Shown here one piece after another: positions 37,377 through 49,560 of a stretch of 64,000 nucleotides of DNA. Location: contig OU015539.1 of the NCBI GenBank assembly GCA_907165065.1, forward strand, positions 16,336,816 through 16,400,815, read 5' to 3'. How positions within the stretch are numbered: position 1 is the stretch's first letter; every line of letters starts with the position of its first letter. The position numbers were made by a program, and so were the translations under genes. The stretch is from Caprimulgus europaeus (Eukaryota; Chordata; Aves; Caprimulgiformes; Caprimulgidae). The notes under the pieces are model-generated. The model worked only from the letters and a program-made list of their open reading frames with translations, was not told where the DNA came from and did no database searches.

Positions 37377-39065
37377 CTTTACCGAAATGCTAGAAGAGCA
37401 CGAGGAGAACAGTCCCTAACACTGGATACTGCCCACGTAGCCACAGGATTCTGGCTGAAACCCCTGACATCCCATCTCAGCAGGTTTCAGGATCAGTGAA
37501 AAGGCAGAAGGTATCTGAGAGGTGAACTTTGAGGTCTCCAAAGTGCTGGGCTGAGGTCTCACAGCAGTGTAGAGTACCGCTCCTTCTCCAGCTGGAGCTC
37601 AGGACTCACCGAAACAGAAAGGACTGTCCTCCAGTAACACAAAGCGTGGCTGTAGGCAGTGGGAAGCTCTGCAGAGAAAAAAACCAAACCCAACCACCTT
37701 TTTTTTGGTATCTGCTTTGTTTAGTTTTCCTATGAAAAGATATTTTGGGCCAGACTGCGAGTTATGCAACCTGCAGTTCCTCAGCTGGCTTCGGCTGGAA
37801 ACATCCACAGCGGAGACTTCCCAAGCTACTCACCGTGGTGTAGAAACAGAGCCCTGGGACCCAAGGGAATGGAAGAAGGTCTGAGGTTTGTAAATGAGGA
37901 GGGAAAGCAACACATTAAAGAAAATTCACTGCAGGTAAATGAATGATAATGCAACTTTGGAAGAGCAGAGTTTCCCACAACACTAGGAGTTCTCAGCTGA
38001 GATGGGACGGCGGCGTGAAGCCCAAGGAGGACAAAAGGCTTCTGATAGCCCCATGAGTCACTCACAGTATTTCTGACATTGCTGTGACATGAAGAACTAC
38101 TTGGAAAGTCTGATCTGTTGTTTGTACCAAAAAAGAGTAAGGCTAGCAGAAAAGGAGGAAACAGTCTGTCAATTAAATGCATCATTTGTTCAACTTGTAA
38201 GGGAAGGAGAATGAAAAGGAAAATAATGGAAATTAACTGTGGATGTGCTATCAGACTGCAAGCAGAGCGCAGGGTGAGACAGGGAGCAGGTTCTTCCTTT
38301 TTCTCATGGAGATACAAATACTGTAATGAAGCCACTTCAGCTTGCCTGGCATCTTGCTCTCCAAAACCAAAGCAAAAGGCAGTCTCATCCTGCTTCAAAC
38401 CTGAAACACCTATGGTCTTCCCACCAGCAGCTTCAGTTTTCTGAAGTAAAAAATCCTCTCTAATGCTGCAGCCCAGGAGTCCTAGCATGGAAACAGAACC
38501 CTGGCCCCAGTGTCCACTCATCATCACATGGAACACTGAGGAAATGCAGTGCACTTGCAAGTACTTAAGACAAGTCTGACTGCAGGATGGGAGAAATGCA
38601 AAAGCCTGGGAGGAGAAAGGCAAACAGAGCAGAAGGTTCAGAAGCTAAACTGTTTCAGGAAGAGTGAAGTTTAGCCTCTGTCTGAGATTAAGTGGTTGAT
38701 TCTGCAAAGCTGGGCAGGTATCAAGAACTGGTTAATTGAGGGCAGGAGAGAGTTAGAGCACCAAGTGAAAACAGAGCAGTCAAGGGGAGAAAAGCAGCTG
38801 CCACAAAGGCTGCTTTCCCTTAGGGTCTCCAGTTATCATTTGAAGATAAAGATACTTTTCAGCTAACTTGTCCTGTGGAGCTAATTCCCTGGAAGTGCTG
38901 GGATCCCACTAACACTGTTGCCTGGGACGTTCAGGAGCTGATGGGTCTGTACCTGTGTAGACATCCCAAAGCAAGTGCCAGACTTACTGGGATGTGTGTA
39001 ACAGCAGAAAGGAATTACAGGCAGGTTCTTCTACAAAGAGAAGAACCTTCTCTAGTAGGTCAAGA

Positions 39066-39522
39066 GAGGTTCTCCTCCCCCTCTACTCTGCCCTGGTGAG
39101 GTCACATCTGGAATATTGTGTCCAGTTCTGGGCCCCACAGTTCAAGAAGGACAGGGAACTGCTTGAGAGAGTCCAGCACAGAGCCACCAAGATGATGAAG
39201 GGAGTGGAGCATCTCCCTGATGAGGAAAGGCTGAGGGAGCTGGGGCTCTTTAGCTTGGAGAAGAGGAGGCTGAGGGGGGACCTCATTAATGTTTATCAAT
39301 ATCTGAAGGGTGAGTGTCAGGAGGATGGAGCCAGGCTCTCCACAGTGGTGTCCAATGGTAGGACAAGGGGCAATGGGTGTGAGCTGGAACACAGGAGGTT
39401 CTGCTTGAATTTGAGGAGGAACTTCTTTACTGTGAGGGTGCCAGAGCCCTGGGCCAGGCTGCCCAGGGAGGGTGTGGAGTCTCCTTCTCTGGAGACATTC
39501 AAGACCCGCCTGGACACCTTCC
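39066..39522 (+). mobile_element. CR1 LINE ORF2 C-terminal fragment lacking its 3' end
   Basis: Plus-strand CR1 whose open frame reads [11 protein letters not shown], then [20 protein letters not shown] and so on to [14 protein letters not shown]. It is very close to the minus-strand copy at 23696-24242. It stops after TGGACACCTTCC and lacks the 3' UTR and terminal repeats. A target-primed insertion should keep its 3' end, so a deletion has probably removed it. The 179-codon frame is a fossil of this element, not a host gene. Confidence 0.96.
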
Positions 39523-41396
39523 ACCATCACTGACTGGCTCAGCCGTGGCCAGAGGAGGGTCCATCTTGGAGTCAGGGAAGCTTCTAGCAACTTCTCACAG
39601 GAGCCACCCCTGTAGCTCCTCCTCTGCTGCCAAAACCCCACCACACAAACCCAACACAGACACTTTCTCACCAGGCAGCAAACATTTGTTCTATATTGTC
39701 TACTAAATCAATTTAAACATTCCCATCCAGCATCAATACATTCTGATGCACACAGGAGCAACCTTGATCTATCAACTACTACTCCATTAGCTTCCTGAAT
39801 CTCATAACCAAAACTAATTCATTAAAACATGAACCCTGGCCCATAAAACCCTGAAGCACATTCTTAATTTCTATAGGATTTAATGATAAGCTTTAAGCTT
39901 AGGATATCTAAACATCCATATCTGCATTACATCTATCACGATGCAACCTTTTGCCAGGCTCCAAATTCTCCAGTTCTGCTCAGATCTCTCACTCCTCCCA
40001 TTACATTGTGCACTGCAGGTCTAGGTATTTGTAGTCCTGATCATAAGAATAATGCTTAAACTGTTGATAAACCCTGTCTGAAACATGAGAACTTTAAAAA
40101 TTCATATCTGCATGTGCAAATAAAGGAGCTGAGTGTTCTGAGTGGCTATCATCAGCATTTCCTTTAAATCAGGCTGTGGTAAAGTCTCTATTCAGTCATA
40201 CTGAAGGTCAAGAGCTGGTATCAGACCATTAGACATGACAGCAGGCTTTGTGGCATCTTATTTCGAGTTAAGAACACACAAAAATAGACCCTAGTTTTGT
40301 TTAAGTTCCATAAGACTTGGAAAAAAGGTAAATGAAGAGCTCTTAAGGCATATGGGTATTAGTAGATCACAGCTAAAGGTTGAACTGAGGCCTGAGGATA
40401 CAGAACTGCCAGAAGGGTTGTAACTACAGTAGCTGTAATGAAGGATGGCTGTGGGGTGGTCTGAAAAGAGGTACAGAGAGGACCCAGAATCAAAACAGGA
40501 GAAGAAGAATATATCTGCAGTAGCAGCAGACAGTTATAGCAATGGGGAGGAAGAAATTAAGGATGATACGATTGGTATTGCTGTTCAAAAGATGTGTAAA
40601 AATAAGGGGAGAGAAACCAAGCATCTCTAACTGGATCTGCACCTGGAAAACAAGTGGAAGAGAAATAGAAACTGTAATGAAAGAGACAGCTGGAGAGATG
40701 GTATCAGAGGATGGAGGTCAAGCCTCTGTGAGAACCAGCAATTTGAGAGAGTGAGAAATGAAAGAGTCAGAAATAGCTAAGACCTCTTTGGAAGTGCAGT
40801 GAAGAGATGTCAATACATTCATTATTGCATCCATGGTCTGCTAGTTGTTCCTCAAACTGTAGTTACAGAACTTCAGCTATAGTTAAAATCTGATTTATAG
40901 CTAACACTTAAATCACAGAAATTTAGTAGTGGTTGTCTCCTGTTGGTATTCAAACCACAAATGAGATGTCATCATTACCACAAGCTCCTTTGGGCTGCTC
41001 AAGCCTCCGAGCTGCCTTTGAACCTGAGTCCTAAACTCTCTTCATGCTACTGCTGTAACGTTTACTGTCACCTGCTGAGACCCTCATTTTTTGTAGGCTA
41101 CTCTGTTGATTCTCAGTTTTAATTTCCAGTTTTGTTTCTGCTGCCCCTTTTCAGCCTAAATTTTCCTGACATGGCTCTTCATGTCACCAACTGTTGTTCC
41201 TGCCATGGGGCTGCAGCATTCAGTAGTGTCTCCACGGCTCTCCGAGCCATTACGTTTTTCTTCCAACTCCTATAGATGTTTTTTAAATTGTTCTCAGTCT
41301 TTATTTGATGACTGACACAAGTTTATTCATTTCTGAATGCAACAGCCATGGTAGCTGCCCAGTCTCTCTCCTCATGTCTGCACTGGAGTTCAGGTG

Positions 41397-41606
41397 AGAC
41401 ATTAAGGATGAATTACATCATTAGGAGTGTCACGTAGCACTGGAACAGGCTGTCCAGAGAGGCTCATGAATCTCCATCAATCCCTTCAGCTTTTCAAAAC
41501 CAAGCTAGACAAAGCCATGTCAACAGCAGCCCTTGTTTGAGTGGGAGGATGGACTATGTAAACCCTCAGAGGTCCCTTCCAACCCTTATTTCTATGATTC
41601 TACACA
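41397..41606 (+). mobile_element. older CR1 LINE 3' end
   Basis: Plus-strand CR1 remnant with CACTGGAACAGGCTGTCCAG, AGAGGCTCATGAATCTCCAT and AGAGGTCCCTTCCAACCCTT, ending TTTCTATGATTCTA. It is more diverged than the other long copies, so it is probably an older insertion. Confidence 0.92.
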
Positions 41607-44600
41607 TTTGTCCAATATTTCATGCCTGTACCCTGTAACAATCTGGCTCTCTTAGATTTCTTCGTCCTTGATATCTCCTTTCTTCCTCGAAGAGTGTATG
41701 TCATCAGCTCCAGTCTTGACATTTGAGACTCTGAAAGCTGGTTCAATTTGTATTGTCATGTATCTGCAGCCAAACGGAGGCAGAGAGACATCGAATCATT
41801 GGTATCTGCCAAAAACTGGGTGACAGGCTGCCAGGTGGCAGGATGGCTCAATAAACTATATCCCCTCTTGGTAGACAGGCAGCAAGTGGTGTTACCCAGC
41901 ACTGAGCAGAGCCTGTGTCCTCAGGACCTGGTAATTGGTACCACTCTCTCCTCAATACTAAATAAAGGGGTTTTTTTCAGCAGTGCCTTTACCTAGAAGT
42001 GTTCTCACCACTATCAGCCCTGCTCTGCCGTGCAGGAGGCCAAAGGCATCTTTTCTCTCAAAAATGAAGTGTTTAAGGTTAACAGATCTCTGAGGGGTTT
42101 TACTGTTGTAGGGGGGAGGTTTTCACCTGTTGCTGGAATTCCCTGTCAGTCCCTGTGCAATATATCTCTTTATTCTGCTAGGCCACAGGGCCCACATGCC
42201 TTGTCTCTTATATTGAGGATGTTCTGCTCCTACAGAGCAATCAAACCTACAATTTGCACTGTGCTGCTGCCCAGAAGGGGTTTGGCCCTCTTAGGTATCC
42301 CCACAAAACTACTCCCTAATCCAAGGTTGCCAACCTCACAACTGATGTCCCTGTACGGAAGAGAAGTGACAACATGACCCCAGCTGACTGTGAGAACAGC
42401 TGTGTGCCACTCTGTCCTGTGTCAATGACCTGACCCGGTTGTTCTGAAGTAAATAATGTTATTTTTCTGCATTTGATAAATCAGGGATTGATTTAAGAGG
42501 TGGAAATGAGGATGAAATGGATCTGTAATACCTAGAGGATAATATGCACTCTCTTACTGCGTGTGGCTTTCCTTTCTGCTTTGAAAGGGCTGCAGCGGTC
42601 GGGGAGGGACAACGGGAGGTTAGCAAAGGACAGAAGGGATTTAGGAAGAAAATTCAGGGACAGCTGAGGGAGCAGGAGCAAAGAGAGGAAATTCATCAAA
42701 GAAAAGAGATAAGAACATGAGACTGAGGGGATTTATTGCAGGGTATTAGGAAGAAAATATAACAAGAAAAATCTCTAGAAAAATAACTTTATGCTAAAGT
42801 ATTTCACAGCTGGGGGAATCTCTCTGCCCCTCCTGACAGCACATCCCTTCTGCAGGACCATCTCCCCAAACACAGACCCAGACACACCGACCAGATTTCT
42901 GCCCACGGAGCAACAGTCAACTCCAGTCTATCACAAGGATCCACGGTGACAAGTGGCTGACAGACAGTGTGACCAGATGTCCAGAACACTGTACAATGTG
43001 ATCTGTCAGCAATTCTTGCAGGACAGCTACATGTGTGTATCGTGACTGCTGAAAATGTGCCTCAGGTACAGCAGGGAACACCAGTAACATATTCCCCAAC
43101 TCTTGGTACATTTGTTATAGCAATTTTTGCATATTCTGGTGGTTCTTCTTCATTTTCTATCTTCTAGCCTGGGTTACTTAGTTATATAAAGCTGTATATT
43201 AGGCAGTTATTAGGAACTGGAGAAATAAGCTAAAACACATATTGCATTAAAAACCAGGAGCATTCCTTATGAACTGACTCGAGATGGAACCAGGTGTTGC
43301 TGGCTTGTTTATATATGTTGCTGTTATTTATTTCCTGTAGTTGGGTCTGCATCACGGAGATCCAGATGATAAAGCATGTTTCTGTTTCCTGGAGCAACAG
43401 GAAACTCCAAGCAAACATACCAGAGCTGCACTCTGTTGTGTTACCCCTTGTAGCAGGGACATTTCCTCACCACTTTCCTGCTGAAGGTACAGAAGAGGAG
43501 ATACTTGTTCTGAGAGCTGCAAGCAACAGAAGAATGGTTCTGCCTGTGGGATATGCCAGGAACAGGAAAAACTGCTCATGTTTCTTAGGCCAGATCCTTC
43601 TTCTTGAGTGTTGACAGCTGTTTGCCCCTGCCTTACCAAAATGTTCTAAACCAAGACTTTGAATGTGTTAATTTTAGCACAATCTGAAGCATCAGTCCCA
43701 AATTTCCAGAAAGGACAATGATTTTGGTTGCCTGACTGAGTTTTCATTGAGCATTTTTGAAAAAGCCAGCCTGGACCCTGGAATTTCTTACCACTTCCAA
43801 AAGTCCCTATGTCCACCAGGGGCAAGGTGTGATAACGTGACAGAGATGTTTCTGAGCGAGCAGTACACGCTGAGAGACTGCAACAGATGCAGGAGTTCAA
43901 GATTAAACTCAATTTCTCCTTCCCTATGGTTTGTGGAGAATTATGGTAACATCTCCATTATCCCTCACAGCACAAAGCCCTTGCTGCTGCCTCCCCATGC
44001 AGCTGCAGAACATATCATATCATATTAGACCACCAGGCTGAAGAACACCAGGTGCTCTGACAAAGCAGTGATTGCTTCTCCCACATCAGAGCAAAATCAG
44101 CCACTCCATGCCTGCAATATTGTCACTGTGTGGGAGCTGGACCACTGGAGCATGGGCTTGAGCTCTCTTAACATCAGCACACCTGGAAGATTCTCTTGGA
44201 GCTGGACAAGAAACATCATATTGAGCTAAAACTCTGGAGTCTGCTCTGTGTGTGGTGTGTGCATCCATGGGAGGACAGCAGGGGAATGCAGACTGGGTTA
44301 TTGCTATGGGAGTGCTCTTTGGGAACAGACCAGCACATTCAATAGAAGCTAACCGTGGATTTGGCATCTCTGATGCCAGGAGGCAAGGCAGAGAGTTTGG
44401 AGACAGCACCTGGTGAAAGAGGAAATGCCCAAATACCTAAAAACTGACCACTAGACAGAGCCACATTCTCCAGCAGCAGCAAAGCAAACTCCATGGCATA
44501 TTGTATCCAGCTCCACCTGACAGCTCTGGAACTCACAGTTAATTGCACTGGGATTGAGCCTTCCCAGATTTTTCCTAAATTTGTGCCAACTACTTAATAG

Positions 44601-44830
44601 CAGGAACTGCAGGGATGGACTGAGTGAGGCCTGGTTCACACTTAACAAATGATCAGCAAAATGTTCACGTTGGACAGAAGAATGTGAAACAAACCAAAAG
44701 AGCCTGCTTCTGACTGACAGAACAACGCCAGCCCCTGGCTCCCAGCTGTACCAGTTAAATATCCATTAGGTGACACATTTTGTCTGAGCTGGGAAACTCA
44801 TAAGCTACACAGGGCTATGAAATGCTTCTT

Positions 44831-45267
44831 CACAGAATCCCAGCATGGTGGGGTTGGAAGGGACCTCAGGAGATCATCCAGTCCAACCCCCCTGCCAAAG
44901 CAGGTTCCCTACACCAGGTTGCACAGGAAAGTGTCCAGGTGGGTTTGAACATCTCCAGAGATGGAGACTCCACACCCTCTCTGGGCAGCCTGGCCCAGGG
45001 CTCCAACACCCTCACAGGGAAGAAGTTTTTCCTGAAGTTTGTCTGGAACTCCTGGTGTTCCAGTTTGTGCCCATTGCCCCTTGTCCTGTCACTGGGCACC
45101 ACTGAGAAGAGCCTGGCCCCATCCATTTGGCCCCCACACTTCAGATATTTATAGACATTGATCAGATCCCCTCTCAGGCTGCTCCTCTCCAGGCTGAACA
45201 GTCCCAGCTCTCTCAGCCTCTCCTCGTCAGGCAGATGCTCCAGGCCCTCAGCATCTCTGTGGCCCTG
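44831..45267 (-). mobile_element. CR1 LINE 3' fragment (CATGCTGTG type)
   Basis: Minus-strand CR1 from CACAGAATCCCAGCATGGTG to the sequence antisense to CAGGGCCACAGAGATGCTGA. Its sense reading keeps [20 protein letters not shown] and then [13 protein letters not shown] and [14 protein letters not shown]. It is the same type as 1058-1393 and 54668-54945 but in the opposite direction. Confidence 0.96.
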
Positions 45268-47822
45268 AAAGGACAATGAGAGGAAGGCAATGCCTGTGCT
45301 CAGGGCACTGCTCAGTTGTGTCAGCAAAAACTGAAGATCATCTTTGAACAGAGGCTTTGCTCAACTGGCTTCCCTGCTGTACACAGGGATGGACCACACC
45401 CCTGAACTGGGATCATCAGTATATGGATGTTTATGGTGCTTATTCCACACCAGAGATGCAGGGTCAAATACCTGAGCCAGGTCTGTTCTCTACTTAATGA
45501 TTCTTGTCCCATTACTGCTAAAGCTGTTCCATGTAATGCTGGTTCTCTTTCCAGGAGAAAAGAAAAAAGAATTAAAAGGTTTCCAGACAAAACTCTGGAA
45601 TGGGAAATACAAACCAATGTAAAAAGGAGTCAGAAGTGTTTTCACCTGCAACTCAGAAAAAAAAAGAGTTTTAGATGGAAAAGAAAATACCCAACAACCT
45701 AAACCACACTTGCCAAGTTCCCCTTGGTCCTGGATGACATCAGCCTGCAAAGCACGTGCTGTGTTGCAGCACTGAGATCTCAGCACCTTCCTCTTCCTGA
45801 ACTGTTACAAGCTTTTGCAATGACACTGAGCAAACACTGGCATGGCAGAAAACAGGGTAGAGTAGTCTCTGAAGCCCCTGAATACATCCTGGCACAACAC
45901 ACACTCACACTCTTCCAGCATGGAGGGGGGGCTGAGGAATGATCTTTAAAATCCTGTGCTGTTGCTCTGGTGTTTATAGATATGGATTTCAAATGGTTCA
46001 GTCAATATTGCATTCACACTGCTGACTGCATCTGAGCTTCACTCTCAGTCCAGCAAGAAACTGTGTGAGCAAAGAAAATGATGTTTTATAACAAGTTGTG
46101 TAACTTAAAAATCTCTCTGTAGTTCAGGTCAGAAAACATGCCCTCCCAAGTCCTTTTTTGCTTAAAAGATTTGGGAAGTGATTTTATCCATAATCTAAAA
46201 TGAATTTCCTACCTGTCAACGTGGCCAACTCAACCCACTCTCCTGTGACACCCTCCACTCTCTGCAGACTGGGATAGGTTTCATCCTGCACCGCTTGAGA
46301 TTGATTAATTAACCACAGAACAGAGCTGGTTGAAGTGCTTGTAGAAAAAGTCAATTAAAAGAGGTTTTGGTTTAAGTCAGATCACAATCCAATGCCTTTT
46401 AACACTTTTCCTCAACCTTCAGTCAGTCAGGAAAGAAAAAAAAGAAGTAAAGTTTAAAATGCACCAAACAGCCTTTACATCCAGATGAGGATCTGGATCC
46501 TGGTCCTTTCTGCCACTCCCCATGTAGGGATGCTTTGTAGGGTCACATCTCTCTCGCTGGGGATGCTGGGTTTGCCCAGGTGTGGACTCTTGGAGTCTGT
46601 TCCAACATTTCCTACATCTTGGCTTGACAACCATAGGGCTCAGAGGTGGTGGGAGTCCCTACAGAGGCAGGGCCTTCAGGGTCTCTGGAAATGGTGAGCA
46701 GGACTCCCTAACAGCCTGCTACGAATCCAGAGTTCAAAAGAAACCTTGTCTTTGCTATATTGGGAGTTCACTGAGCCAAAGTTATTTCAGAGAAAACATT
46801 GTAGTGAATCAGCATCTTTTGATAAAACTAAGCTTTGGCAAAGGAAGAGGAGAATTCCCAGGAGCTTGGGTAGAGAAAGCAACGTGAAGTCAAACTACGG
46901 TCTGTCTCACCCCATGGTGTGAATACAGTGGAAAGCTGAAGACAAAGGGGATTTACAGGCTAATTATTGACAGCAGCTTCACAGGGGGATGAGCCCTGGA
47001 TGGCAGAGCACATTCAGACACCTCATCAACAGGAGCAGTGACTACTCTACCCAGGCATTATGGTTAGGACCAAGTGAAATGAATGGAAAAAGCATTCCTT
47101 GATGTCAGCTAGCTCCAGCCAGGGCTGACGAGGGACAGTCCCTGCTGTGTGACCAAGGCAGCCCACGGGGAGGGTACCCTGCCTGTGTGTCTGTGTCGGC
47201 ACACACAGGGCTGTGGGTAGAACCTGTTTGATCTAATAGAGGTTTGGGCCAGACTGCTGGAATACTGTCTGTGGAATTACAAGGAAGGTGGAAAAGAATA
47301 GAGCCAATTATTTTTATAGCGTGCCCAAATGCTTCAATTGCTCATACTAACTTTGGAATGAGGCACAGTGCACGCTTGACAGGTTTGTTCCTCTGACAGG
47401 TACATCATGTGCTCGTGATTCCTGTTTAATTTCCTTCTTTAAGAATACCTCAAGCTGTGTTCCTTGTGGGTGTGGTGGAAAGTGGAGGCGGAGAGTGATG
47501 CTTCTCTGAAGGAAAATACAATTACCCAAGTTCTTTAACTGCTCAAACAGATGACAAGTGAATAGGCTTTCAGTGCTCCCTGCTAGCTCCGGCTTAAAAC
47601 AAAACACTCTGCATTATACATGCAGAACAGATCCCTACTCCCAAATTCCCTACAGCAGAAGGGAGCCAGGGAGGGGGGAAAAAAGCCCCTTTTATTTTCC
47701 CTGTGTTTTTCATATTGCAAGGTGCTTTTTTATCTCTTTGAACTCAGAAAAGAGACTCGCACACATGAAGCTGTGCTGTGCTAACTGGGTTGCTACTGGA
47801 ATATGAACCAGGGTCACAGAGT

Positions 47823-47831
47823 GGGGGGGGG
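47823..47831. repeat. G9 homopolymer with flanking GT run
   Basis: Nine guanines followed by a short GAGTGTGTGT stretch. Confidence 0.85.
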
Positions 47832-49025
47832 AGTGTGTGTTTGTGAGCTCCTGTTCTCTGGTGAGTGCCAATCATCCCTGCAGTTTGTTCACCACCTCCA
47901 CGCTGTCAAATGCACACACAGACACAAGCACACTTCTAATCTGGGCTCTTCCAGTGCTAAAAGCAGAGGAGCATGTGGGAATTCTCCAGGTGAAAGCCGA
48001 GCTGCCGTGAGGGCAAGTGTGTCTTTAACAAGCGCGTGTGCAAGGGGCAATCCATGGAACTGTGAATATACCCACACACTGCAACCTGCCTGTTCAACAG
48101 CAAGGAAAAATACAAGTACCAGAGAGTATGTGCATCTTTGGAGGAGATTTAATTTCCTTTATCCTTTGATCTGGTTGTTTTGGCCATGAATCCGAGGTCC
48201 TCTGGGTGATTCTCCTCTCGCAGCAATATGCCAGTCAATCAGAAGAATAATAGATGAGTACCAGCAAGCAGCACAGTGTTTCTTAATCAGGGAGTCCTGG
48301 GAAGTCTGATGAATGCTTTAAAACATTTTCTTTGGGACTTCTGTTAAAGAAAGGGAAATAATTTCCCTCCTATTTACTCTTTTTAGTATGACCATCTCCA
48401 AAATCTTGTGTGCCAGTATCCTAGATTGATCTAAACACATTTCACTGGTGAAATAATACGGTCTCGTTTCTTTGTTCATTGTACCCCATGGTAGGGGTAT
48501 TCAGTGGGATTTAGCAACAGCTTAACACCATTTCCCCTGCAATCAATACTAAAACTCCTAAATACTGCAGCTGGAAAACAATTAGGCTACTATTGAATGC
48601 ATTAAGAAAAAATTCAGGGTTGGTGTTGGCGCGTTTGGCTTCACTCATGTCAGAGAAACTGCCCTTGAGAGGATCAAAGCTGAGTTTGAACCAACTTACA
48701 CTACTCAAATCTTTCTTTGTCTCAGATTTAGCTTCTCCCCAACACTCTTCTGATATACTGGTAATGATTTCTGTAGACCAGCCCTCCAGTTAGCAGCTGA
48801 GGACAGCCAGGTCAGCCAATATCAGAGTCTTTTGTTTGAACAGTCTGAAAATGAGGTATTCCAAAGCAAAGTCACTGCTATCCAGTATTCCCTTCCTTAA
48901 CTTTGCTTGGGGAGCCTGAATTTCTGCTTCTGTACACACCTTGCACAAGTGTTTCTCTTTATGCTCTAGTCAGAGATAAGTGACTTTTTACAGATTTCAA
49001 GTATGTGATTAGAAATTCCCAGCTC

Positions 49026-49560
49026 CATGGATTTTGAGGCCAGAGGGGCTGTTGCACTAACCTAGGCAGAGCTGATACACAGCACGGATAAGGAAATCAT
49101 CCAGCAGCTGAAGCTGAGCGAGGATCCAGGTTTTGGGAAAACACACAGCAGTTTAAGATGAAGTTTAATAGTCTTCCAGGGGAAAAAACTCACCAGAGCT
49201 TTGAGTGGCTTGTTCCAATTAGAAACTTCATCCAGTGGTCAAACAGGCCTAGTATGTCTATATTTAATCTACCTACAGCTTACAACTATTGGTTTCCAAT
49301 AAGCTTTTTGCCTCCAAGACTGTAATATCCTCTATTATCAAATGCCTGCCCTCCTTATCAGTATTTCCAGACTGTGATTAAGTTATGTCTTAACCTGCTC
49401 TCCAATAAATTAGGTAGATGGAGTCTCTTGAGTGTCTCATAAAACATACCATCTGATTGTTTATAAACTCTCTCAGATCCCTTCTCAATTGTGCACAATT
49501 TCTAAATTTTACCCCTAAAGAATGGGCACTTCAACCAGACATGCTGCATGCCAGCAGTTT
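49026..49560 (-). mobile_element. ancient CR1 LINE remnant
   Basis: A diverged minus-strand CR1. ATGGATTTTGAGGCCAGAGG corresponds to the old amniote CR1 3' end (GATTTTAAGGCCAGAAGGGAC). About 300 bp on, CCTCTATTATCAAATGCCTG, then CAGACTGTGATTAAGTTATG and TCTTAACCTGCTCTCC, match the antisense of the old CR1 C-terminal coding region. GTCTCTTGAGTGTCTCATAA corresponds to CTCAGCCTTTCCTCAT of younger copies. Order and spacing fit one element. It is heavily mutated and far older than the other copies here. Confidence 0.8.
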
